Source of the DNA: Actinomycetota bacterium
Lineage (GTDB): Bacteria > Actinomycetota > Acidimicrobiia > Acidimicrobiales > Microtrichaceae
Assembly: GCA_016703525.1 (NCBI GenBank)
Contig: JADJBW010000008.1
Coordinates: 124,001 to 188,000 of the forward strand
Length of the DNA stretch: 64,000 bases
Direction of reading: 5' to 3'
Shown piece after piece: positions 57,314 through 64,000 of this stretch. The first letter of the stretch is position 1. Each line of letters opens with the position of its first letter. The notes beneath the pieces were generated by a model. It was given only the letters and a program-made list of their open reading frames with translations. It searched no databases and was not told the origin of the DNA. Both the position numbers and the translations under genes were made by a program.

Positions 57314-59677
57314 CTACATGACCGGCGGCTGCACGAGGGCGCCGACACCGGGCCGGTTTTCGATGGAACTCAGGTTGAGTTGCGCCACCGCTGCAAGGTC
57401 GACTGCCGCGGGGATCCGTGACAGCGGGCCGGGCAGCCCGAGCAGGTACCCCTGGACCGCAGGCACGCCGAGGCTCGGCAGTATGGCGAGCTGATCGCCG
57501 GAGGTGATGCCTTCGGCAATCACCTCGATGCGCAAGCGCGCTGCGAGCTGGGTCATGGCGGTGATCACCCAGGCGGCGGGCGTGTCGCGGCGGATGCCAT
57601 TGGTGAGCGATCCGTCGAGCTTCACCCGCGACACCGGCAAGCTGACGAGATGACCGAGCGGCGTGTCGTGCGTTCCGAAGTCGCCGAGCGCCACCCCGAC
57701 ACCCGCCGAGCGCAATTGGGACACGGCCCGTGCGAGGCCATCGGTGTTGCGTACCGCGGATGTGGACGTGATCTCCACGCCGAGTCGGGCGGGCGGAATG
57801 CGGAGCCGACCGAGGTGCTCGAGCACCCAGTCGGGGCCGCCGGGCCGATTCAGGTCGTGGGCCGACAGGTTGAACCAGATCTGGCCGGCGGGCTCGGGCT
57901 CATGAGCGAGGTCCCGAACCACCGAGGTGATGACATGCTCGAAGAGATCCTCGGTCACCCCCAGCCACTCGGCGATCCCCATCCACTCGCTTGCTCGGAC
58001 GTACGACCCGCTGCGATCGACCAGGCGAGCGAGCACCTCGACACCGATGCAGCGGCCATCGCGCAGCGCTATCTGCGGCTGGTAGGCGGTGTGCACGTTG
58101 CCCTTGACCAGCTGCTCCTGAACGAACGCCACGTAGTCGGCGGCCTCCGCTCGGAAGGTGCTGGCCTGTCCCCTGCCGGTTCGTTTGGCCTCGTACAGTG
58201 CGATGTCGGCGTTGGCGAGCAGCGGCCCGACATCGGCCAGGCCCTGAGCGATCCCGATGCTGGCGCCGACCTGGAGCGAGATGCCCTCGACCTCGAAGGC
58301 CGCCAAGTCATCGAGCATCTTGCGTGTCAGTTCGTCGATCTTCGCCGGCTCCATTGCCGGCAGGACCACGGCGAACTCGTCGCCGCCGAGGCGTGCTGCC
58401 ACGCCGCCGGCAGCCTCAGCCACCGAACGCAACCGCTCGGCCGTCTCCACCAGCACGCGGTCACCGACGGCGTGACCGTAGGTGTCGTTGACCGGCTTGA
58501 AGTGATCGAGGTCGATGTGCAGCAGTGCGACATCGGGCTGCTGCTCCCGCAGCGCCGGCACCGCAGCATCGAGGAAGGCACGGTTGCCGAGTCCGGTCAG
58601 GGGGTCGGTGGACGCAGCGGGACGGAGTTGCTGGTCGGCCGCTCGCCCGAGCCGGCGCCGCCAGATCACGAGCGCCGTGAGGGCCGTCGCGGCCGCGAAC
58701 GCGGTCAGTGTCAGGCGAATCCGGGCGCTCTCGTAGGTCGCCGCATCTGCCGCGTGTTGCGAGGCAGACTCGGTCGTGAGCGCACGTCCATACGTGGAGA
58801 GCGCGCCCGCATAGGCAGCGAAGGCCTGGTCGGTGTTCGCTGGCATCGAGATCGTTCGGTCGCTCTGCAACGCCTCGACAGCCTGCTCCACCACGGCGCG
58901 GACGGTCGCGAGGTCTGCGGATCCGGCCACCGCGGACTGTGCGGTGCGGAGCGAGTCGCCTGGCGGGCTCATCGCCCCGGCCGCGCCCGCGAAGCCGGTG
59001 ATCCCACCGGATTCCTCCAGGAGCGACACGGCATCTCCGGCCACTTGCCGCACGCCGTCGTCCACCGAGGCCGCCGCGACCACGATCGTGCGTGCCGTCA
59101 CCATGTCGGCCAAGTCGCGCACGACAGGATCGAGGTAGCGCTGCAGCGGCTCATCGGCGTTGCCCCGCACCGCACGCACCGCATCTCGCGCATGCATCAT
59201 CACCAACCAGTCAGACGACACCGCAGAGCGGGCGATCGACGGGTCGTCCACGTGCACCACCGCAGCGAGGTGTGTCGCGTCGGCTCCGACGGTTCCTTCG
59301 GACTCGACCTCTGACAGCCGGGCTGCGATTCGGCCACGGGTTGCGTCCCATTGCACCTGTGCAGTCTGCGACGCGGCGTCGCCGGTCGTGGCCGCACGGA
59401 AGGCCCAGGCGGCATCCAATGCCGACAGTTGCTGCACGGCGACGGTGTCGGCGGCCTGCGTCGATCGTGTCCGTGCCAGAGCGGCCCAGGCCCACGTCGC
59501 TGCGGTCACCGCGATCAGTGTCGAGACCGCTGCGATCGCCGCGGCGCGGGTCAGGCGCTCGCGGGACAGCTTCGCGAGCGCGTTCGCGCGCCACCGATGT
59601 GTCACGCGGCCGACGAACGAAAGCATCTTCACGCCCGGTAGTGTCGGCACTCCTATCGACCGGCTGTAGTTCTTCAT
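57314..59677 (-). CDS. GGDEF–EAL membrane protein with degenerate EAL domain
   Basis: A 787-residue cyclic-di-GMP protein. TM 1 (about 46-68) and TM 2 (about 325-344) flank a 250-residue periplasmic sensor. The GGDEF domain is complete (RLGGDEFAVV near 430). In the EAL domain the signature EAL is EVL and the DDFGTG motif is GDFGTHD, losing one metal-binding Asp, while FNLS, VEIT, KLDGS and AEGI remain. So it probably makes c-di-GMP, and the EAL part may bind rather than hydrolyse it. ATG 59677 or 59626. Confidence 0.88.
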   Translation of the reverse strand: MKNYSRSIGVPTLPGVKMLSFVGRVTHRWRANALAKLSRERLTRAAAIAAVSTLIAVTAATWAWAALARTRSTQAADTVAVQQLSALDAAWAFRAATTGDAASQTAQVQWDATRGRIAARLSEVESEGTVGADATHLAAVVHVDDPSIARSAVSSDWLVMMHARDAVRAVRGNADEPLQRYLDPVVRDLADMVTARTIVVAAASVDDGVRQVAGDAVSLLEESGGITGFAGAAGAMSPPGDSLRTAQSAVAGSADLATVRAVVEQAVEALQSDRTISMPANTDQAFAAYAGALSTYGRALTTESASQHAADAATYESARIRLTLTAFAAATALTALVIWRRRLGRAADQQLRPAASTDPLTGLGNRAFLDAAVPALREQQPDVALLHIDLDHFKPVNDTYGHAVGDRVLVETAERLRSVAEAAGGVAARLGGDEFAVVLPAMEPAKIDELTRKMLDDLAAFEVEGISLQVGASIGIAQGLADVGPLLANADIALYEAKRTGRGQASTFRAEAADYVAFVQEQLVKGNVHTAYQPQIALRDGRCIGVEVLARLVDRSGSYVRASEWMGIAEWLGVTEDLFEHVITSVVRDLAHEPEPAGQIWFNLSAHDLNRPGGPDWVLEHLGRLRIPPARLGVEITSTSAVRNTDGLARAVSQLRSAGVGVALGDFGTHDTPLGHLVSLPVSRVKLDGSLTNGIRRDTPAAWVITAMTQLAARLRIEVIAEGITSGDQLAILPSLGVPAVQGYLLGLPGPLSRIPAAVDLAAVAQLNLSSIENRPGVGALVQPPVM

Positions 59678-59701
59678 CCGGCGTTTGTTGCGTCCGCAGG
59701 A

Positions 59702-60463
59702 GTGTCCGTGGCGAAGTCACCCTCAGCAGTCCTTGGCGGCGTGCTGCCGTCCGTCGACCGGCTGGTCGAATCGCGCTACGACGCCGCAGCGGCCTTGGTC
59801 GCGAGGCTGCGAGCCGAGCACCCCGACCTCACCGACGATCAGCTGGTCGAGCGGATCGTGCGGCGATTCAGCCGGGAGCTCGGCGTGGTCGCTGCGATGT
59901 CGGGCGGCGCTGCGGCGGTGCCGGGCGCCGGGACCGCCGCTGCCGTGCTCACCGCCGGCGCCGACGTCGCATACAGCGTGTCGAGGCTCGGCGAGATGGT
60001 GCTCGCGATCGGCATCGCGTACGGCCACGACGCCGCGTCGTTCGAGGAACGCAAGGCATGGGTCCTCGCTGTGCTCTCGATGAGCCGTGGTGCCGTGGCG
60101 GGGCTCGACGGCCTGGCGGCCAAGATCGGCGCCGAGGGCGGAGCCGCTGCGCTGGCGTCACTCACCGGTGCGCAACTCGAGTCGATCAACTCCAAGCTTG
60201 CCGCGAAGGTCGTGGCCAAGCTGTCGACCGACGCTGCGGTGTCGCGGCTCGGCCGCGTCCTGCCGTTCGGCATCGGTGCCGGTGTCGGCGCGGCCGGGAG
60301 CATCGCCATCGCCCGTTCGGTCGCCCGACAGGCGCGTCGCTTCTTCCGACCGAACGACCCGCACGCATCGATGCCGATCGACGTGACGGCCACCGAGCGG
60401 CCCGAAGGGCAGACCACTACGGTTGGCGGGGCCCCTTCCTCCCCCTCACCCCGGAGCCGATAA
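59702..60463 (+). CDS. EcsC-family protein
   Basis: A 253-residue protein of the EcsC family: SGGAAAVPGAGTAAAVLTAGADVAYSV minus nothing catalytic. It has Gly/Ala-rich hydrophobic helices (about 60-100 and 195-215) suggesting membrane association. Bacillus EcsC is linked to an ABC exporter, which is not present here. GTG start, 24 nt from the divergent GGDEF gene, so they share a promoter region. Aldehyde dehydrogenase follows 2 nt after its stop. Confidence 0.75.
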   Translation: MSVAKSPSAVLGGVLPSVDRLVESRYDAAAALVARLRAEHPDLTDDQLVERIVRRFSRELGVVAAMSGGAAAVPGAGTAAAVLTAGADVAYSVSRLGEMVLAIGIAYGHDAASFEERKAWVLAVLSMSRGAVAGLDGLAAKIGAEGGAAALASLTGAQLESINSKLAAKVVAKLSTDAAVSRLGRVLPFGIGAGVGAAGSIAIARSVARQARRFFRPNDPHASMPIDVTATERPEGQTTTVGGAPSSPSPRSR

Positions 60464-60465
60464 CC

Positions 60466-61890
60466 GTGTCCACGCCCGTCACCCCCGCTTTGATCGACGG
60501 CGAAGACGTCGTGACCGAGGCCACGACCGAGGTTCGATCGCCCTACGACGGCCGCGTCGTCGGAGCCGTGCCGCGACTCGACAGCGACCACATCGACCGA
60601 GCGGTCGCCGTCGGCCTGGACCGGCATCGCGGCGGGGCGCTGCCGGCGCATCAGCGGGCCGCGATTCTCGACCGCGCGGCGGAGCTGCTGGCGGCGCGCA
60701 ACGAGCAGTTCGGCCAGTCGATCTCACAGGAGTCGGCCAAGCCGATCGCGCTCGCACGCATCGAGGCCGCGCGGGCCGTCGACACGCTGCGATTCTCGGC
60801 CGCCCAGGCACGCACGCTGGTCGGCGAGATGATCGCGCTCGACGCCAGCTCGGCCGGCGTGGGAAAGCTCGGCTACGTGAAGCGGGTTCCGATCGGGGTG
60901 GTGGGCGCGATCAGCCCGTTCAACTTCCCGCTGAACCTCGTGTGCCACAAGATCGCCCCCGCCGTGGCGGCCGGCTGCCCGGTCGTGCTCAAACCCGCGT
61001 CCGCGACGCCGCTCACGGCGCTTGCGATCGCTCGGCTTTTCGAGGAGGCCGGCCTGCCACCCGGGTGGCTGAACGTGGTCACCTGCCCCGGTTCGGTCGC
61101 CGATCGGCTGGTCATGCATGACGACGTCGCGATGATCACGTTCACGGGCTCGCCCGAGGTCGGCTGGTCGATCCGGGCTCGGGCGCCGCGCAAACGAGTC
61201 AGCCTGGAGCTCGGCAACAACGCCCCGGTGATCGTGGAGCCCGATGCCGACCTGGAGCTCGCGGCCACCAAGATCGTGGCGGGCGGGTACGGGTTCTCCG
61301 GGCAGACATGCATCTCGGTGCAGCGCGTCTACGCCCATCGCGGCGTCCACGACACCTTGCTCGATTTGGTCGCGGCGAAGGTGGCCACGCTGGTGGTGGG
61401 CGATCCGGCCGATCCGGCGACCGTCGTGTCGGCGCTGATCAACGGGAGCGAGACCCAACGCGTCGTCGGGTGGGTCGACGAGGCAGTCGCTCAGGGGGCG
61501 CGCCTGGTGACCGGAGGCGTCGTCGGCGACGACTCGGTGCTCCGGCCAACAGTGCTCGCCGAGGTGACCGCCGACATGCGTGTGTGCTCCACCGAGGTGT
61601 TCGGACCCGTCGTCGGCTTCGCGGCCTACGACGATGTCGAGGACGCGTTCGCAGCCGCGAACGCCACGCGCTACGGACTGCAGGCGGCGATCTTCACGTC
61701 GAGCATCTCGACAGCGCTCCGAGCCGCCGATGTGCTCGACTTCGGCGGGGTGCTCGTCAACGAGATGCCCACCTGGCGAGCCGACCAGCAGCCCTACGGC
61801 GGTCTCCGCGACTCCGGCAACACCCGCGAGGGGCCCGCGTTCGCCGTGCAGGAGATGACCGAGCGCCGCACGATCATCATGCAACCCTGA
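60466..61890 (+). CDS. NAD(P)-dependent aldehyde dehydrogenase
   Basis: A 474-residue ALDH-superfamily enzyme. The cofactor site is ISPFNFPLNLVCHKIAPAV, the catalytic Glu is in SLELGNNAP and the catalytic Cys in FSGQTCISVQRV. FGPVVGFAAYDD and QPYGGLRDSGN are conserved. All active-site residues are present. GTG 60466 has GGAG 9 nt upstream. Substrate unknown; closest in style to lactaldehyde/semialdehyde-type dehydrogenases. Convergent with AlgH (27-nt gap). Confidence 0.9.
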   Translation: MSTPVTPALIDGEDVVTEATTEVRSPYDGRVVGAVPRLDSDHIDRAVAVGLDRHRGGALPAHQRAAILDRAAELLAARNEQFGQSISQESAKPIALARIEAARAVDTLRFSAAQARTLVGEMIALDASSAGVGKLGYVKRVPIGVVGAISPFNFPLNLVCHKIAPAVAAGCPVVLKPASATPLTALAIARLFEEAGLPPGWLNVVTCPGSVADRLVMHDDVAMITFTGSPEVGWSIRARAPRKRVSLELGNNAPVIVEPDADLELAATKIVAGGYGFSGQTCISVQRVYAHRGVHDTLLDLVAAKVATLVVGDPADPATVVSALINGSETQRVVGWVDEAVAQGARLVTGGVVGDDSVLRPTVLAEVTADMRVCSTEVFGPVVGFAAYDDVEDAFAAANATRYGLQAAIFTSSISTALRAADVLDFGGVLVNEMPTWRADQQPYGGLRDSGNTREGPAFAVQEMTERRTIIMQP

Positions 61891-61917
61891 GCTGCAGCGA
61901 TCGCCGCGGCGCGGCCC

Positions 61918-62433
61918 TCAGTTGACCGACGGATCGTCGGGGAATCGCGCCAGCATCCTGCCGATGTCGGGAAGCCGGCCGAGCGCCTCACGCCATCGGT
62001 CGGTCGTCGGGTCGGCGAAGGGCTCGTCGCCACGGGCGGGCACCACGAACCAGGCCTGTTCGCCGATCTCGTCGTCCAGTTGGCGGGGTCCCCAGCCGGT
62101 GTACCCGATGACGAATCGAAGCCGGGCCGCGTCGCCGCTGCTCCGCAGATCGGCGGTGTCGACGAGCCGCGGGTACTCGTCGCCGACGCGGGCGAGCACC
62201 AGGACCACGTCGGTCTGCACCGGCCCGCCCACGAGCACGAGCCCGTCGGGGGTGGCGCGGTCGGCGAACTCGGGGAACTGATGGGCGACCTCGATCGCCG
62301 CCGGTCGGTTGAGCACGACTCCGAACGCGCCGTCGACCGAATGGTCGATGACGTAGACGACAGTCCGTTCGAAGTTCGGGTCACCCAACTGCGGTGCCGC
62401 GATCAACAGGTGGTGGCGAAGCGACGCGCTCAC
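61918..62433 (-). CDS. UPF0301 (AlgH/YqgE) family protein
   Basis: A 171-residue protein with HHLLIAAPQLGDPNFERTVV at its start, GAFGVVLNRP and VLVGGPVQTD, then FVIGYTGWGPRQLDDEI: the full AlgH signature set. Length and order are normal. Often conserved in actinobacteria; molecular function still not settled. Confidence 0.9.
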   Translation of the reverse strand: MSASLRHHLLIAAPQLGDPNFERTVVYVIDHSVDGAFGVVLNRPAAIEVAHQFPEFADRATPDGLVLVGGPVQTDVVLVLARVGDEYPRLVDTADLRSSGDAARLRFVIGYTGWGPRQLDDEIGEQAWFVVPARGDEPFADPTTDRWREALGRLPDIGRMLARFPDDPSVN

Positions 62434-62481
62434 GCGTCGACGTTCCCGGCCGCGGAAGCGTCGTGTGCCCGCATCGCGGCG

Positions 62482-62844
62482 TCAGGCGTCGGTGCGCCCA
62501 TAGTCGTCCGACAGGCGGATGATGTCGTCCTCGCCGAAGTACTCGCCGTGCTGGACCTCGATGATCACCAGCGGCGCCGACTCACGGTTCTCCAGGCGGT
62601 GGGCGACGCCCTGGGGGATGTCGACGTAGTTGCCGGAATGCAACAGCACAGTCGAGCCGTCGAGGGTCACGGTCGCCTCGCCGGAGATCACGAACCAATG
62701 CTCGGATCGCTTGGTGTGACGCTGATAGCTCAAGCGCTGGCCTGGCATCACCGTGATGCGCTTCACCTTGTGGTGCGCCTCGTCGTCGAGCACGAAGAAC
62801 GTGCCCCATGGCCGCTCCTCGAAGGTTGGGTCTTCGGTCGTCAC
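62482..62844 (-). CDS. Cupin-domain protein, mannose-6-phosphate isomerase type II-like
   Basis: A 120-residue single-cupin protein. RPWGTFFVL, PGQRLSYQRHTKRSEHWFV and VDIPQGVAHRLEN match the cupin domain of phosphomannose isomerase/GDP-mannose pyrophosphorylase enzymes, including the metal-binding His and Glu residues (H-x-K-R-S-E-H). Free-standing versions are common. GTG overlaps the stop of the upstream SnoaL-like gene (GTGA). Confidence 0.85.
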   Translation of the reverse strand: MTTEDPTFEERPWGTFFVLDDEAHHKVKRITVMPGQRLSYQRHTKRSEHWFVISGEATVTLDGSTVLLHSGNYVDIPQGVAHRLENRESAPLVIIEVQHGEYFGEDDIIRLSDDYGRTDA

Positions 62845-63338
62845 GAGTCCTGAACCTCCAGCGTCGAACGCCCATCGGTCGACCACCAACTGGCGGTGAG
62901 TGCCATACGCGCCGCCGACATCGCCATGACGGTTTCGAACGAGCGGCGGTACCCGGTGTGTGAGATCCGCCAGCCGTCGGCCTCGCGGCGGTAGCGATCC
63001 TCGTAGAAGCCTGCTCCGGAGAGGTAGAAGTCGAGCGAGGGATCGACGTTGACGTCGTCCATCGCCCAGACGGCCCGGGCCTCGTCGCCGGCCACCTCGA
63101 TCTCCGGGTGGTGCACCCGGTGCGACGTGTGGAACGTCTCGGAACCGAGATTGCGCCGCAGGAAGCCGATGATCGCCTCGCGCCCCTCGAAGGCGTAGGC
63201 GCCGCCCGAATACGCGGCGGTGGCGTCCTCGCAGAGCAGCGTGCCGAGTTCGTCCCACTGCTTGCAGTCGAGGTGGCGCAGATACGCGTACTTCAGCCGG
63301 GAGATCTGTTCGACGTCGGACTCTCCGAGTTCAGGCAT
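62841..63338 (-). CDS. SnoaL-like (NTF2-fold) protein
   Basis: A 165-residue NTF2-fold protein: RLKYAYLRHLDCKQWDELG, then FEGREAIIGFLRR and a C-terminal SHTGYRRSFE. The SnoaL_4 type includes dehydratases and isomerases of small hydrophobic molecules. A Tyr and an Asp typical of the active pocket (YAYLRHLD) are present. Coupled to the cupin gene. No defined substrate. Confidence 0.78.
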   Translation of the reverse strand: MPELGESDVEQISRLKYAYLRHLDCKQWDELGTLLCEDATAAYSGGAYAFEGREAIIGFLRRNLGSETFHTSHRVHHPEIEVAGDEARAVWAMDDVNVDPSLDFYLSGAGFYEDRYRREADGWRISHTGYRRSFETVMAMSAARMALTASWWSTDGRSTLEVQDS

Positions 63339-63398
63339 CGAGAGATTCTAGAGGACGCCACGCTGATGCCTCAGAACTGACGTTGCTGTCAGAACGCG

Positions 63399-63430
63399 AT
63401 TCGGGGCGCCACCTGCGTGGCGCCCCGAAT
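63399..63430 (-). terminator. 14-bp perfect hairpin after guaB
   Basis: ATTCGGGGCGCCAC (63399-63412) and its complement (63417-63430) flank CTGC. It lies 147 nt downstream of the guaB stop on the minus strand and before the SnoaL gene. No U-tract. The rest of the 238-bp gap shows nothing else. Confidence 0.65.
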
Positions 63431-63576
63431 CTCCGACCCGCTCGGGGGTGTGGGAAGTGCTGAGTTGAGCGGGGCAGATCTGGGATCCCGACGCAACGCC
63501 GTGTTGCCGGTAAGGACGCAACGCGCCGCACCGGAATCGCGTCCGTGTCGGGATTTCTCGAGATCGCCCGCGCCGT

Positions 63577-64000
63577 TCAGAAGCGGCGGTAGTTCGGCGC
63601 CTGCTCCGTGATCGCGATGTCGTGCGGATGCGCCTCGCGCAGCCCCGCCGACGTCATGCGGATGAACTCCGTGTCGCTCTGCATGGCCGAGATGTCGGCC
63701 GTTCCGCAGTAGCCCATCGACTGCTGCAGGCCACCGACCAACTGGTGCACGATGCTCGACAGGGTGCCGACGTAGGGGACGCGCCCCTCGATACCCTCCG
63801 GCACCAGCTTCTCGGCATCGACGACGTGTTCCTGGAAGTAGCGGTCCTTCGAGAACGAGCGCGCCTTCATCGCCCCGAGGGAACCCATCCCCCGATACGT
63901 CTTATACCGTTCGCCCTGGTACAGCACGACCTCGCCCGGGCTTTCGTCGGTGCCGGCGAGCAGGCTGCCGAACATGGCGGTGTCAGCGCCGGCGGCGACG
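63577..64000 (-). CDS. guaB: IMP dehydrogenase, C-terminal part (truncated by the window edge)
   Basis: The last 141 residues of IMP dehydrogenase, which oxidises IMP to XMP in GTP synthesis. Visible are GADTAMFGSLLAGTDE, the flap YRGMGSLGAM, EGRVPYVG and GLQQSMGYCG, ending ITEQAPNY. The reading frame is open to position 64000 with no stop, so the N-terminal two thirds lies outside the window. Confidence 0.92.
   Translation of the reverse strand, partial: VAAGADTAMFGSLLAGTDESPGEVVLYQGERYKTYRGMGSLGAMKARSFSKDRYFQEHVVDAEKLVPEGIEGRVPYVGTLSSIVHQLVGGLQQSMGYCGTADISAMQSDTEFIRMTSAGLREAHPHDIAITEQAPNYRRF

Noticed and set aside
59092..60465. Extended N-terminus for the aldehyde dehydrogenase
   Set aside because: The upstream part is antisense to GGDEF–EAL and out of frame with EcsC; GTG 60466 with GGAG gives a normal ALDH start.
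1..64000. tRNA or rRNA genes, insertion sequences, prophage
   Set aside because: No cloverleaf with TTCGA-type T-arm, no rRNA stretches, no transposase or integrase was found on reading both strands.

Overview
The window is GC-rich DNA from an actinomycete. Markers of that group are a Pup–proteasome locus (mpa, dop, pup, prcB, prcA, pafB, pafC), a mycothione reductase, a fused CofG/CofH F420 synthase (fbiC), the TatB–TatC–HelY order and several TANNNT boxes placed for leaderless transcription. The mix of DUF3866, a long ThyX-like protein and repeat-rich housekeeping-linked proteins suggests the class Acidimicrobiia, but that placement is inference. No tRNA, rRNA, insertion sequence, prophage or CRISPR array was seen.

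Layout. 122-4476 (+) is a translationally coupled catabolic operon: alpha/beta-hydrolase, old-yellow-enzyme homologue, hexapeptide acyltransferase and Baeyer-Villiger-type monooxygenase. 4775-6334 (+) is a polyprenyl-phosphate sugar transferase behind a structured leader. 6303-14894 (-) carries a LOG-family protein, FO synthase, an HxlR regulator, transaldolase, transketolase, a FIST protein and a small partner. 14962-18517 (+) holds the two subunits of an NDP-forming acyl-CoA synthetase and a DacB-type carboxypeptidase. 18674-19760 (+) holds three small uncharacterised proteins. 19810-21730 (+) is a tRNA T-loop module: a TtuB-like sulfur carrier, TtuA and TrmI. 22221-30423 (+) is the Pup–proteasome region, with a ferredoxin gene facing it. 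30509-38603 (+) is an export and envelope block: two signal peptidases, TatB, TatC, HelY and a lipid-kinase-like protein, with a phosphodiesterase on the other strand. 38690-44988 (+) holds an oxidoreductase, an M20 amidohydrolase, a tandem ThyX-like protein, an acidic DUF4193-like protein, a histone-H1-like repeat protein, a GNAT and a Nudix hydrolase. 45082-52214 is mostly minus strand: crotonase, a repeat-rich 562-residue protein, mycothione reductase and an 802-residue membrane protein. 52334-54608 (+) is an acyl-CoA dehydrogenase pair resembling the steroid side-chain enzymes FadE26/FadE27. The rest holds a DUF4173 membrane protein, a GGDEF–EAL protein, EcsC, an aldehyde dehydrogenase, AlgH, a cupin, a SnoaL-like protein and the C-terminal part of IMP dehydrogenase, which is cut by the window edge.

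How they work together. TtuB/TtuA/TrmI would modify neighbouring T-loop positions (2-thiolation at 54, m1A at 58). Mpa, Dop, Pup, PrcA and PrcB form the pupylation-dependent degradation pathway, but the Pup ligase PafA is not in its usual place. Tat translocation and two type I signal peptidases lie together.

Data quality. Eleven otherwise well-conserved genes are interrupted by one or a few single-base indels, many in short G, C or T runs, while start/stop overlaps and downstream codon use stay intact. This looks more like sequencing or assembly error than decay. The intended proteins are described as if restored, and each break is noted.
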